From contig CM119263.1 of assembly GCA_051294375.1 (NCBI GenBank), positions 9,168,432-9,232,431 of the forward strand: a stretch of DNA of 64,000 nucleotides, in the 5' to 3' direction. This document shows, piece after piece, positions 1 through 13,000 of this stretch (positions are counted from its first letter, which is position 1; every line of letters begins with the position of its first letter). Both the position numbers and the translations under genes were made by a program. Source of the DNA: Paraspadella gotoi. Lineage: Eukaryota; Chaetognatha. The notes below the pieces were generated by a model. The model saw only the letters and a program-made list of their open reading frames with translations. It was not told where the DNA came from and made no database searches.

Positions 1-180
1 TCGTCGTCGTCGTCGTCGTCGTTGTTCTGGCCCAACAGAAGCACTTAGTTGATTCGAGCTGTACGTCCCGTGTTTTTTTTGTTTTTTTTGTTTTGTTGAT
101 GAGATTCGGTTTTATTGTTTTCGAGGCCGTCATCGCCGTCGTCATCGTCGTCGTCATTATCGTCGTCGTCTTCGTCGTCA
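1..180. repeat. TCG/GTC trinucleotide tracts
   Basis: There is a pure TCG run at 1-22 (cut by the window edge) and an imperfect GTC-rich tract at 128-180. The same trinucleotide family recurs throughout the window. Confidence 0.9.
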
Positions 181-890
181 GAAACGAGAGGGAGAGAGAG
201 AGAGAGAACGTAGCTCGTTTAAACTTAAAAATAAAGTTTCCATGATTAATCGAAACGGATCCGAACTTCCCTTTTGTTTACCATTCGTCGACGCTTAAAA
301 CTCACTAGAACCTTCATAATGCGAACATTAATATTTTCCTCGTCGCTATTTTCGGCTTTTGTTGTGCTTCTGTCTTTGACAAATGATTTCCAATCGTGGA
401 GGTTGCTCCGCGCTGCCCTCTGTCGCCGCGAAAATTCGAAATCTCTCTCTCTCTCTCTCTCTTTGTCTCTCGCACTCTCTCTCTCTCTCGTTCTCTCTCT
501 CTCCCTCGCCGATTCTCTCTCTCTTTTTGTTTGAGGGCGGGATTTAGGTTTTAGAGGTTTGTTTTGGGTTTATAGTGTCGACTGTCGAGCAAGGAGATAA
601 TTTATACGTAGGTTTCATGTTTAACGCACGTACGAAATAAATATAATCCTGTTTAATCGTGAAAGTTGTTCTTTGTAAATTATCCCCAAAAAAATAATTG
701 TCACCGAAATCCAACTTTAAATCGGTGGTAAGCTTGGATTGTAAACTGTAGAAGATAGAACAACATGTGAAAATAGAGCAAATAAGAAATAAAGAAAGAA
801 AAAAAAAGAAGAAAAAATTAAAGGAAAAAAAAGAGAAAACATCTACTACGACTTTTGGGCGCGAAATCGCGAGGATATAAATCATCTTGG
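181..890. repeat. Non-coding stretch with CT and purine-rich tracts
   Basis: A GA run lies at about 184-208, a CT array at 441-527 and an A/G-rich run at 781-840. The open frames here are products of the arrays (repeated Leu-Ser). No gene seen. Confidence 0.7.
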
Positions 891-1028
891 AGGTAATGGA
901 GAAGCGGAGAATGAGTGGGGAGTGAAGGAGGAGTGAAGTTGAGGAGTGAAGTGAGGATGAAGTGAGGAAGTGAGTGAGGAGAGAAGTAAGGCAGAAAGTG
1001 ATGTGAAGTGAGGAGTGAAGTGAGGATT
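891..1028. repeat. Irregular GTGAGGA-type minisatellite
   Basis: Variants of gaagtgaggag recur with changing spacing for about 135 bp (gtgaggatgaagtgaggaagtgagtgagg and similar). One strand is almost all purine plus T, so reading frames through it are artefacts. Confidence 0.8.
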
Positions 1029-1128
1029 GTCGAGACTGTAGTAGTCAGAAGGGGGAAAAGTGATCCGATTCGCCCGGAGACGCGGCCTCATTTCCGTCTC
1101 CTTCGCGTCTCATTTTCACGTCTTGTTT

Positions 1129-1151
1129 CCGTCTCTCTCTCCTCTCTCTTG

Positions 1152-1187
<36 letters not shown>

Positions 1188-1191
1188 TTCT

Positions 1192-1224
<33 letters not shown>

Positions 1225-1226
1225 TT
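1129..1226. repeat. CT microsatellite, interrupted
   Basis: About 100 bp of CT dinucleotides with single-base phase slips (tcct, ttct). A GA array follows at 1565-1594. The sequence between them is non-coding and pyrimidine-rich. Confidence 0.9.
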
Positions 1227-1560
1227 AATCGCCGTCTTCATTTTCTCTGTCTCTCGCTCTTCCCTCGCTCTTCGATTTTTCTCTTGATTGCGCTTTTGTT
1301 GATTCTTCTGAAAAGCTTAGTGATGATATTTGGTGAGTGGCGCATCCCTCGGCGCGAGTTTGACTTGATTGATGATTTCGCTTTAATCGCCGCCTCCTTT
1401 CCTCCCTTTTTCCTCTCTAACCTTTCCTTTCCTTTTCCTCCGCCCCTTCCTCTTTCTTTTTCTTTCTTCCTCCTCCTCTTCCTTACTCGACACGTGATCA
1501 AACGCTCTCCGCTCTGCCGCCACAGACGCCGCGAAATCGAGAGGCGAGAGAAGAAGAGAC

Positions 1561-1597
<37 letters not shown>

Positions 1598-1763
1598 TGT
1601 GTGTGGGGGGATTTCCTTTCTTTCTCTTTTTAAAACCAGAATCGATCTGTTCTTTTGTTTAGTGAGGATAAAGAAGTGGCTTCCCGGACATTGATTCATT
1701 CCTTTATCTTATTTCAGTCTTCCCTTTAATTAACAACTTCAGTAGTTTGCCTAATTTATTGTT

Positions 1764-1784
1764 CTTTTAGAGACAAAGATAAAG

Positions 1785-1820
<36 letters not shown>

Positions 1821-2058
1821 NNNNNNNNNNNNNNNNNNNNNNNNNNNNNNNNNNNNNNNNNNNNNNNNNNNNNNNNNNNNNNNNNNNNNNNNNNNNNNNN
1901 NNNNNNNNNNNNNNNNNNNNNNNNNNNNNNNNNNNNNNNNNNNNNNNNNNNNNNNNNNNNNNNNNNGGTTTAACTTTACATTCAACGACAAAGATAAAAA
2001 CTGAGAGAGAGAGAAAGAGAGAGAGAGATGTCATGGTTTAACTTTACATTCAACAACC
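1764..2058. repeat. Locally duplicated segment around a GA array and N gap
   Basis: The sequence gacaaagataaa.actgagag occurs at about 1771-1793 and again at 1987-2009. The sequence ggtttaactttacattcaa occurs at 1967-1985 and again at about 2034-2053. Between them lie a GA array and the gap 1821-1966. It is either a true short tandem duplication or two versions of one array laid end to end. Confidence 0.7.
1821..1966. other. Assembly gap (146 N)
   Basis: Run of N beginning inside a GA array. Confidence 1.
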
Positions 2059-2615
2059 GTATCGTAATTCGACCGGTTAAACTTTGCTCTCGCGAAAAAA
2101 AAAAGGATCACTAAATCATTCGATTTTTTCTCAGTTAAAAGTCGAAACCATCAACATTTTTTCCATTATTTTTTTTTATTTAACAGTGAAAACAATGAAA
2201 TTTTTTTTTCCATTTTAATTTTTTTTTCAGCCCGAAAATCCATTACTTAAGTTTTTTTTTTCCCGCCATAAAGTCTTCATCGAGTTCTCTTCATCCTCTT
2301 CCTCCTCCTACTCATTTTAACCTCCACCTCCTCATCCACGTCCTCATCATTCATTCTTTTTCTCACTTTCTACGAACTCCTCCCTGCCCTTGACCCCCAC
2401 CTGTTCCCCCTTTCTCCCTTTCCCCTCCTCCTCTTCCTCATCCCCGATGATGGACCACCCGCGAGACTAGCGTCGAGTACAAATAAATCAAAGTGCCGTT
2501 GTCAGGAAGATGGCAGCCCTGTCGCGCGGATTGCTTCAATTTAGTTTCATAATAATGAAAAATGGCCTTTCAATCCCCTACTATGAATAAGGAAATCCCC
2601 TTTTTTTTCCCTTTC

Positions 2616-2810
2616 NNNNNNNNNNNNNNNNNNNNNNNNNNNNNNNNNNNNNNNNNNNNNNNNNNNNNNNNNNNNNNNNNNNNNNNNNNNNNNNNNNNNN
2701 NNNNNNNNNNNNNNNNNNNNNNNNNNNNNNNNNNNNNNNNNNNNNNNNNNNNNNNNNNNNNNNNNNNNNNNNNNNNNNNNNNNNNNNNNNNNNNNNNNNN
2801 NNNNNNNNNN
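2616..2810. other. Assembly gap (195 N)
   Basis: Run of N ending in a GA array. Confidence 1.
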
Positions 2811-3548
2811 GAGAGAGAGAGTGAATGAGTACGAGACATTTTTTTATGTGGGATTTGGTGGAAGGCTGAGAAAAATCCGGCAACTTTCTCGGTTCTTTTT
2901 CGAAAATATTCTCTTCCCTTTTTTTTCCTTTTTGTCTCTTAGTCTTTTTTTTCTTTTTATCGCTTTTTTTCTTTTAAGTCTTTTTTTTTTTTTGACACCA
3001 TGCGATTTCGCCACGTGCGAAACCTAGCATTTGTTGCCACATGACACTTTCACTCACACTTTCACATCGATATTCAGAAATTTCGACGGGTTGCTATAAA
3101 CACGAAGGGTAAAGTTAAAAAATTAGTTTAGAGTATACAATTGAGACAACTAAAGGCGAAACTAAACTAAATTATTATTCAACAGTTGCGATTTAGAACC
3201 CCAAAGCTTGACATGACGGAATTTTCAAATCCATACAAGACTAAACATACACCAAACGCATTTACAAACTGACACAGCACCATCCAGAAACCCAAAGTTC
3301 ACCAAGCACCATAGAACCGCGCAGTCGATGTTTCGTCTCATCGCCGATGATTTGTTTGGCTTCGGATTTTCTCAGCTGATAAAATGTTTCGCCGCTTTTT
3401 TGATTTACGGCGGGGTTTCCCTTTAATGGCATCAATTTTCGCGGGCGCCGAGAATTTCCCCGAATTTTGGGGTATATCGTTCCGAATAACGTCGCCCCTT
3501 CCAGAGCCCTTTCTCTCTTCCTTTTTCTTCTTACTCTTTTTCTATTCT

Positions 3549-3655
3549 TCTTAGGTCGTGTTTACCTTTCTTTAATATTTCCCTTTTAATATTTAATATT
3601 TAATATTTCCCTTCTTAGGTCGTGTTTACCTTTCTTTAATATTTCCCTTTTTTTC
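3549..3655. repeat. Short tandem duplication
   Basis: The segment starting ttcttaggtcgtgtttacc and ending aatatttccctttt occurs twice, about 64 bp apart, with an extra aatattt slip run between the copies. Confidence 0.85.
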
Positions 3656-3796
3656 TTTTATCATTTTTTCTACTCACTCTACAAAAAAAACCTTTTGACT
3701 TTCTCTCTCTATCTCTTCCCTCTTATGACCTCTTATTCCTTTATTCCCATCCTTCTCTACCTACCTCTTTCTCCAAATCTTTCACGCCTTACTTCC

Positions 3797-3827
<31 letters not shown>

Positions 3828-4958
3828 CCCACTTCCAAGTGAGGAGCAAGAGGAGGAAGATGAAGAGGAAGGGGCAAATATTTTAAAAGCCTTGAGACTC
3901 GTTGGAAAAATAAACGATGGAAATACTTTGTTTTAAAAGCGGCTTTAAAACCTCCATTAATCTTTTTGGCGGCGGCGAGCGGCGCTGGCGGCGGCGGGAG
4001 CAGGAAACTGCGATAAAAAAGGTGAACATCGTTTGGATTCGACTCAACTTTGGAGGCCGTAAAACTTTTTTTTCTACGAGGGACCAGTTGGCGCCATTTG
4101 GGAGGGCGGGGCCGAGATGGGGGCGCTGGTGACGAACGAAAATGGCGGCGTAGTCAGGAATTATCAACTTAAATATTTAGTACGTCATCCGATCCAAAAG
4201 GATACAAATCCTGTCGTAAGACTTCCTTAAAACAATAGCGTGTAATTAGAAATAAATAATACCGAAAATGAGCTTTCCTATTTTATCCCTTTCTCATAGG
4301 CTAAAACTACTCCAGAGCAAATCCTCCAAGCCCGTCAGACCCAGAGACCCAGAAACCGGTCCCTCTTCGAAACGCAAAACCATTTTTTTCAAACATGAAA
4401 AAGGCTTCCGACTTCGGAATAGCGAATTGGGTCGACGGAGAGAAAAGCTCGCCGAACCATAAGTCAATTCGGGCAAAAATGGGAAAGCGAGAGCGAGATT
4501 CGGTCGAAAGGAAGATGAAAATTTAGGGAAAAAAGATGCAGATATTTTGCAATGAGGAAATAGAGGTTTATTCAACAAGTAGGATAATTAAACAGAATAG
4601 GGGGAGAAAAACTCAGATTTAAATGGATGGAAAATGACATTTCTTTTAATATCTATTTAAACTAAACATTTCCCTACAATTGATCCAACCTTTATTACCA
4701 ACTCATTATTGTTGCCTTTATTTTGCCCTGAGCCAAAGAATAGCGAAAAAAAGCTAATGAAAAAGATTCTTTAAAAAAAAGTTAATTTGAAGGGATTTCT
4801 GTGGAGCAGAACCAATATTAGCTTCCCACGCTCGGGAATTGAGATAAAGGGGAAATAAAAAAACGATATGGAGACCGAAAGGAAAAGTAAAAATGAAAAA
4901 AAAATGAAAAAGAGGAACACATCCCAGTCATTCCGCTCCGTTTCCTCTTTAATCTATC

Positions 4959-4960
<2 letters not shown>

Positions 4961-5013
<53 letters not shown>

Positions 5014-5550
5014 TCTCTCTCTCTCTCTCTCGGCCTTTTAATACCTCTGTCTCTCGCCACGCCCCCCGGGTTTCCCGCCGTCCGATGGCACCCGTGGCGG
5101 CGCCTTGTATGTTGCTCAAGCAGATCGAGGATGGAAGAGAGAGAGATTGAGAGAAAGAGAAAGAGAGAGAGAGAGAGAGAAGAGAGAAGGAGAGAGAGGA
5201 GAGAGACGCCGACCCAAAAGAACGGACAAGAGCAGTTCAAGAGGCTATTATTCTCGATATCGAGACACGATTATTTCCATCGAAAGGAGGAGCCTCGATT
5301 TCCGAAGAGAGAGAGAGAGTAGAGAAGAGGAGAGAGAGGGAGAGAGGAGAGAGAGAAAAGAATGGAGAGAAACGAGGTTAAAACACATCTATTTTACGCG
5401 GAAATGGAGCTCCGATCTAGCTTCCATGTTTCCCTCGTCCTTTTCCCATTTTTCTACTTAAATATTTCCAGCTTTCCAATCTTTTTGCTATTTTTTTTCT
5501 TCTATTTTACCTCGGGTTTCCCACCCTCTCAAGCGCGGCGCTTGACTTCT

Positions 5551-5601
<51 letters not shown>

Positions 5602-6846
5602 TTCCGGAGTGAAACCTAGCACAGGGACAAGAAGGATGGGGAAGCATTCGTTCCATGCAACGGAGTCTACAGGAGACGCAATTGGGAACTGTTTGGCCCT
5701 CAAGATAATGATATGGGGACCTGCATTTATGTGGTAATATTGAAACGTCCTCTCCATGAGAAATGTTAATTAATACTGCAAAGTAATTAATACTAAATTA
5801 ATATTGCAAAGTAATTGGCATGAACTTCCGAAAACAGGTGCCGACAAAAGGAAGCGACGTCGTCCTCGCTGGCAACGCCCACCGCTGAACCAGGTGGCGT
5901 CGCCTCCGCGCTAAATCTTTTTTTTCCTGTAACGAAAATTTAACTTACGCAAAGGAAAACATTTAGTTAATTGAATTGGTATGTCATTTTTACTAAAAGA
6001 GAAGAAAGAGAGAGAAAAAAGAAGAGAAAGAGAAAGAGAGAGAGAGAGAGAGGCACAGGAAAAAAGGAAAGGTAACAAACCCGCGAGGCGGAATCTCATA
6101 TTCAAAGCATTTGTTAAAAGGAGCCGAAAAAAGAGGGAATATGGGCCTCTGGCGAACAGAAGAAAGAAACAAGAGAGAGAAGGTAGAAAAGTGGTGAAAG
6201 CATAAACAAGATTCATTGGTTGGCGGAAAAGGTTTTTTTTCTCTTTTCTTTCGCTTCTCTCTTTCAACCACTTTTCTACCTTGATCTCTCTCTCTTTTCT
6301 TTTCTCTTTCTCTTTCTATGTGTGTCTCTTTTTTATTTCTTTCCCTTCCAATTTATCTTCGCAAAAAAAGGATTTCGAACGAGTTTTCGCACTTTATTTC
6401 TTTTTTCTCTCTTCTTCATCCAGAAAAATGTAAATTTCCAGCCGCCTTTTTCATCTTTCTTGAACACGGGCGTCGTTATCGTCGTCGTCATTGTCCCCCT
6501 TTCAAACATATACTGTTATTCCTGTGTTTTCCTTATCTGCTTCTTTTGCTTGACTGGTTTTTTTGCGCCAAGAATCAAATTAATTCTGTTTCGCCGAAAT
6601 TATCACCAGAAATAAAACAACAAAAGCACTATTTGTTTTTGAAAATAGAGTTTTGCTTCGTTTCGGGAAAAAAAATTTCTATAATTAGATAGGTTAAAAT
6701 AATTTTTTTCTTTTTCGATGAAAAATATTCCCTTTTTTCATTGGTCGTTCTTTTCCAGTAAACGATTCGTGTTTTGCTGAAGTAACAAAACTTCATCATT
6801 AATCAGCCGCTTTATCTCGCTATTCTCCTTCCTGGGGTTATGGTCC
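4961..6846. repeat. 2-kb tandem duplication, copy 1
   Basis: This copy begins with a CT array (4961-5031). It continues through a CG-rich piece (cgccacgccccccgggttt, about 5054), GA arrays (5131-5208, 5306-5363), a CT array (5551-5602) and an A/T-rich tail. The tail includes a block with tgccgacaaaaggaagcga (about 5839) and a GA block (6000-6051). The same order repeats at 6847-8863. The copies differ mostly by one-base indels, plus a few larger ones such as 16-20 bases near 5105 versus 6992. No gene seen; the reading frames are array-driven. Confidence 0.9.
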
Positions 6847-7183
6847 TCTCTCTCTCTCTCTCTCTCTCTCGTCTCATCTCTCTCNNNNNNNNNNNNNNNN
6901 NNNNNNNNNCTCTCTCTCGCCTTTTAATACCTCTGTCTCTCGCCACGCCCCCCGGGTTTCCCGCCGTCCGATGGCACCCGTGGCGGCGCCTTGCGGGAAA
7001 ATCCGGAATTGAGCTGCAAGCAGATCGAGGATGGAAGAGAGAGAGATTGAGAGAAAGAGAAAGAGAGAGACCGGACCCAAAAGAACGGACAAAGAGAGTT
7101 CAAAGAGGCAATGGAAGGGAAGATGGATTCCATCGATATCGGAGACACGATTATTTCCATCGAAAAGGGAGGAGACCTCGAAT

Positions 7184-7241
<58 letters not shown>

Positions 7242-8281
7242 AATGGAGAGAAACGAGGTTAAAACACATCTATTAATACGCGGAAATGGAGCTTCCGACA
7301 AGAAGCTTCCATGTTTCCCTCGTCCTTTTCCCCATATTTCTACTTAAATATTTCCAGCTTTCCAAATCCTTTTTGCTATTTTTTTCCCACCTCCCTCTAT
7401 AACTTACCTCGGGTTTCCCACCCTCTCAAGCGCGGCGCCTTGAGACTATCTCTCTCTCTCTCTCTCTCTCTCTCTGCGTCTCTCTTCCTCGGTCTCTCTC
7501 ATCTCATGCGTCTCTCATCTCTCTTCCTCCTCCTTATCCCTGGAGTGAAAACCTAGCGACTCCCAAGGGACAAAGAAAGGATGGGAGGAAGCACTCAACG
7601 TTTCCATGGCAACGCGAAGTCTACAGGAGACGCAACTGGGATCTGTTGGCGCCTCAAGATAATGATATGGGGACCTGCATCTGAGCAATGGATGCAGGCG
7701 GTAATTATTGAAACGTCCTCTCCATGAGAAATGTTAATTAATACTGCAAAGTAATTAATACTATAATTAATATTGCAAAGTAATTGGCATGAACTTCCGA
7801 AAACATGATGCCGACAAAAGGAAGCGACGTCGTCCTCGCTGCAACGCCCACCGCGACCAGGTGGCGTCGCCTCCGCGCTAAATATTTTTTTTTTCCTGTA
7901 ACGAAAATTTAACTTACGCAAGGAGAAAACATTTAGTTATTGAATTAGGTATGTTATTTTTATTAAAAGAGAAAGAAAGAGAGAAAAAAAAGAAGAGAAA
8001 GAGAAAGAGAGAGAGAGAGAGAAAGAGAGAGACAGAGTGAGAGAGGCACAGGAAGAAAGGAAAGGTAACAAACCCCGCGAGGCGGAATCTCATATTGAAA
8101 GCCATTTGTTAAAAAGGAGCCGAAAAAAGAGGGAAATATGGGCCCTCTGGCGACAGAAGAAAGAAACAAGAGAGAGAGGTAGAAAAGTGGTGAAAGCATA
8201 AACAAGATTCATTGGTTGGCGGAAAAAGGTTTTTTTTCTCTTTTCTTTCGCTTCTCTCTTTTTCAACCACTTTTCTACCTT

Positions 8282-8322
<41 letters not shown>

Positions 8323-8859
8323 ATGTGTGTCTCTTTTTTATTTCTTTCCCTTCCAATTTATCTTTCGCAAAAAAAGGATTTCGAAACGAGTTTTCGCACT
8401 TTATTTTCTTTTTTCTCTCTCTTCATTCAGAAAAATGTAAATTTCCAGGTCGCCTTTTTCATCTTTCTTGAACACGGGCGTCGTTGTCGTCGTCGTCGTC
8501 GTCATTGTCACATTTCAAACATATACTGTTATTCTGTGTTTTCCTTATCTGCTTCTTTTGCTTGACTGGTTTTTTTCGCAAAATCAAATTAATTCTGTTT
8601 CGCCGAAATTATCACCAGAAATAAAACAACAAAAGCTTTTTTGTTTTTGAAAATAGAGTTTTGCTTCGTTTCGGGAAAAAAAAATTTCTATAATTAGATA
8701 GTAATTAGGTTAAAATATTTTTTTTCTTTTTCGAAGAAAAAATATTCCCTTTTTTACTTGGTCGTTCTTTTCCAGTAAACGATTCGTGTTTGCTGAGCAA
8801 CAAAACTTCATCATTAATCAGCCGCTTTATCTTCGCTATTCTCCTTCCTGGGGTTATGG

Positions 8860-8863
<4 letters not shown>
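6847..8863. repeat. 2-kb tandem duplication, copy 2
   Basis: This is the second copy of the unit at 4961-6846, in the same orientation. It starts in a CT array interrupted by a 25-N gap (6885-6909) and ends at the next CT array. Its final sequence (cagccgctttatcttcgct, about 8819) matches the end of copy 1 (about 6805) apart from one base. Confidence 0.9.
6885..6909. other. Assembly join (25 N)
   Basis: A fixed-size 25-N spacer inside a CT array, at the start of the second copy of the duplicated unit. Confidence 1.
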
Positions 8864-8922
<59 letters not shown>

Positions 8923-9286
8923 TCTCTTTCCAACGTATACTCCACTCCGGTAAACGGTAATTGTTTTAAAATTATTCTCAATGGTTCAATGAAAATTACG
9001 GCGGTAATTGAAAAGCAATCAATCAAGAATTTTGCCCCCAAATAGAATTGAAGGAAAAAAAATTGAAGCCTCTGTTTTCTGAAACATTAAGCTCTCTCTC
9101 TCTCTCTCTTTCTCTCTAATTTTGAACTAATTCGACCAGATGTCAATTTTCAACTCAGATACGAAGACGATTACTCAAAATCATGATTCTCTCGTTTGTC
9201 AAAATCAAATTTGCGATTTTTTTTTTCTTTTTTAGGTTCGGCACATCGTAATGAACTTTGAGCCTTTTTGTATTCTCTACCCTCCA

Positions 9287-9379
<93 letters not shown>

Positions 9380-9631
9380 CCTCCCTTCTCCCTCCTCTCT
9401 CCGAGGTTATAATCCCCCGATTTCGCTTGTCAGTCTGATGGCTCAACTAAAAGCCCAGCCTCCCCCGCAGACCGCCTCCTCTTCCGCTCTTCCTCCTTCC
9501 CTTCAACCAAGCCGGATCGCCTCTTCATCCTCGGAATCATTGTGCTCGTCATCATTCTGTCATCCCTATTTACCCCAATTATGAGCGGCGCGGATTTTTT
9601 CAGCTCTCTCTCTCTCTCTCTCTCTCTCTCT
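8864..9631. repeat. Three CT arrays with short unique spacers
   Basis: CT arrays lie at 8864-8917, 9288-9378 (about 90 bp, nearly pure) and 9603-9631 (running into a gap), with a smaller one near 9092-9118. The spacers are non-coding. Confidence 0.9.
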
Positions 9632-10084
9632 NNNNNNNNNNNNNNNNNNNNNNNNNNNNNNNNNNNNNNNNNNNNNNNNNNNNNNNNNNNNNNNNNNNNN
9701 NNNNNNNNNNNNNNNNNNNNNNNNNNNNNNNNNNNNNNNNNNNNNNNNNNNNNNNNNNNNNNNNNNNNNNNNNNNNNNNNNNNNNNNNNNNNNNNNNNNN
9801 NNNNNNNNNNNNNNNNNNNNNNNNNNNNNNNNNNNNNNNNNNNNNNNNNNNNNNNNNNNNNNNNNNNNNNNNNNNNNNNNNNNNNNNNNNNNNNNNNNNN
9901 NNNNNNNNNNNNNNNNNNNNNNNNNNNNNNNNNNNNNNNNNNNNNNNNNNNNNNNNNNNNNNNNNNNNNNNNNNNNNNNNNNNNNNNNNNNNNNNNNNNN
10001 NNNNNNNNNNNNNNNNNNNNNNNNNNNNNNNNNNNNNNNNNNNNNNNNNNNNNNNNNNNNNNNNNNNNNNNNNNNNNNNNNNNN
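9632..10084. other. Assembly gap (453 N)
   Basis: The gap starts inside a CT array. The texture of the sequence changes sharply on its far side. Confidence 1.
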
Positions 10085-13000
10085 GAGGTTTTATGGATGT
10101 TCGACAGAGTGAATCAAGGGAAAAGAAGAGCGATGTGCAGAATCGCCGAAATAAAAAGGCGATCGCTCAATGCGCGGGATTTGGTCGAATGGAAATAAAT
10201 CTGTTTCTTCGGGAAAATATTTAAGGAAAAGCGATGAGATGCGCTGTCTTTTTAAAATACGATACATTAAATAAGAAATTGACTAAAACGCGGGAACCGA
10301 TGGGCGTCGTAGCTCGTGCGCATCGGCCCTAATAAGGTTAGTCTTTTAGACACATATCAGAGCGCGTCCTCCTCCAATTTAGACTTTCCAGCTGTTCTGG
10401 GCCCAACACGCTTGCCGGGCGTCCAGCGATGGCTGTGGGATAAGTTTGACGGGAGGCGTAGTGGTCGCCGCGTTGGACAGAGCATTAAAAGATAGAAAAA
10501 AAATCTATTAACTCTCAGCGCCACCGCCATTAATTTCCAGGCCTCTCTCCACCAGTAAGCACGCTCTTTCGGCAAGTCCGATCCTTGAGGCCTTTCCACC
10601 CAAGAAGAGCGGATAAGAGTAGACGGGCAGTACTGAGTGGTGTTCGACCAAGATCTTAACGAGAAGATGCGGGCCTTAATCTTGTCCATCTTTTTCTGGC
10701 GCGAAGCGTGGCCTCAGGTCATGTCGGCTAGATCTCGCGGAGACGAGAGAGAAAAAACAAAGCAATCGATGGTCAATGGCCGGACGGAACATCATCGCTG
10801 CGAAGAACGAGCTCGTTCGGCGACCAGACCCAAAATCGCTGCCAGAACGTAGTGTGAGAGATTTTTTTTTGTTTTTTATTGGTAAATGGAATACGCCTCT
10901 TCTGAAGGCATTTCCCGAATAGCCTCGTCACCTTTCTCGTTGGGCGTCGGCCTTTTATTTTGAGCCACGCTTCGACGGTGGCTCCGAGGCGACCGCCTTC
11001 ATCAAGGATGTCTCCGCCCAATTCGAGCTCCCACGTCCCTCGTAAGCCTCAGGGCGCCAAACTTGTTGAAAGGGCAGAATATAACATTTGACGAGGTCAT
11101 GACTACAGAAATAAAACAGAGGCGGTAAATTAAATGTACCTACATTATTGAAGATGGGGAAGAACCGCCTCGGCATCGTGTAGTAGTCTATAGACTATTT
11201 AGTATTGATTTTGTGCCTAGGGAGCTAGAGGTTGTCTACGGGTTAGAGCCTTGATGTCAGTAGAAATTACGATAGCGCCTAACACGTTACCGGGGTCTGC
11301 AGGTACTCTTGTGCACCTTTATGTGTCTTTTTCATGTATTAGTGCGTAGATGTTAGAAGAGCATTTAGATATAAATCGGAGTTGTAAGCGTTTAGAAAAA
11401 TACATAGTTTTAACAAAAGATTGTAGGACAATGGTAGAGACATATTAATTTTCTTTCAAAAAACGAGATTTGATTATAAAAAGGAACAATAAACATGAAT
11501 TCGTACAAGTACCTGAGAATCTCCATGATTTATGAGAGATCCCGGACGTTGCTTCGATGAGTTCAAAAGGTTTTGGCCAATGCTATGTAACGGAATCTTT
11601 CGTCGCGCCGCCAACAAGCGTCTTTGATAGGATGATAATTAGATTGGCTGGGTAAATAATCTTCCTCTTTGACAACCGGTCGGCTAGGATTCGAACCTTC
11701 CATCTCCTCGATCCTCCGACGAATTTAGAAACTTCCTTTTTCGGCCTGAAAAAAAGGAACGGACGGCCCTTTCTTTTTCTACCGGGCGTTTACCTTCTCA
11801 CATGATTCTCTTTTCTTCAAGTTTGTTTGTAATCCTTCCGGTCTTCTTCCCGGGAGAGCACCCTTAACGTCTTTAATCTCTTTCTCGATTCCCGAACCGT
11901 ACTAATTCCATCCTTAATATCCGCTCATTCCGACGCCATTTTTTTCTTCGTCGTTTTCCTTTCTCTCTTCTTTCTTCGTCTGCCATTCCTTTTCGCTTCT
12001 CCGGCGTCTCTCCAACGCAGCCTCCTCAAAATCACTTCATTTTCGTCATCAGACAATCTCAGAACTTCGGTCCGCCACGGTCATTATTAATATCCTTCCT
12101 CGTATTAGGAATCCAGAGTCTCAATATTATACCAAATATTGCATAGTGCATGTCGCCATGAGTTTTCTTTCTCTCTTCCCCTCATTAAACAAAAAACAAA
12201 TTTTCAGTAAAACTTATTTTTGTTAAAACCATACGCGTCTTGCATTGTTTCAACTGATTGTCTCGAATCAGACCATAATAGACAAAAAAGATTTTCAGAG
12301 TCGAGTTACACCGCTTCTCAAAAAAATTTAACACCTCATCAAATACTCTTTACTGTCCGCCTTTTCACACATCGACTTTAGCTCTTTTGGCCATCGGAGA
12401 ACTGACAGAGTCTTCGTCTTTCGCTGTCGCTCTCCTCCGCAGAGGCTTCCATAGTGGGTTGGCGCGCCGTCTTCCGCTTCGCGAGACCAGAATTTCCTAT
12501 CTCGCGGAACCTCTCTTTCTGTGACGCGCGTTTTTGCCGCGGGATTCCCTTTGGACCTCTCTCGTCGATCACCGGTCCTTGAAAAAGCTTCACCGTTGGC
12601 TGCCCTTTATCCGGGCGATCCTACGAGGAACGTTCTCATAGGAATGCCATAGACCTGAACACTATTCGAGAGAAAAACGCGAACCGGAAGTTGGTGGCAC
12701 GTCGCTCACGTCGAGAAATCGACGAGTTTCGATTCGCCGAGTCTCACGCTGGAACGTCTTCGTCATCGTTCGCTTGTCCACGCGATTCGACGCCTCTCTT
12801 ATTTTTACGCCTCCTGGGAGAATTTTAGGTTTAATGGTCACTATTGAGTTTATCCTACTTTGTGCTCACCCTAGTTTTCTTTTTTCTTTCGGTTCTCGGG
12901 GCTCATCCTTTGTGTCTCAGACTTCTTTTCCGAGTTTCCCAAAAAATGACAGAATTGTTTTTTGTGCCATTGTACAAAAAACAAAAAAAAAACAATAGTT

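Larger units (their letters stand above)
2059..4960. other. Non-coding stretch, no gene recognised
   Basis: This stretch contains T-rich DNA (about 2150-2260), a CTC-rich pyrimidine block (2284-2430), a 195-N gap (2616-2810), a GA remnant, an AT-leaning block (3040-3340) and a short CT array at 3800-3826. A (GGC)-rich patch lies near 3968-4000 and ATGGCGGC at about 4143-4150. Open frames are short and match nothing I know. Confidence 0.6.

Noticed and set aside
274-534. Array-derived open frames rich in Leu-Ser or Arg-Glu throughout the window
   Set aside because: CT and GA dinucleotide arrays lack stops in every frame, so such frames say nothing about coding.
10357-10689. 110-codon minus-strand frame in the 15-kb contig
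   Set aside because: No recognisable family, no splice or transcript signal. It is kept only as part of the non-coding description.
11670-11740. Possible minus-strand tRNA (ggttcgaatcc T-loop-like sequence)
   Set aside because: The T-stem pairs only partly (gaagg against cctag) and no matching acceptor, D or anticodon arms could be folded around it.
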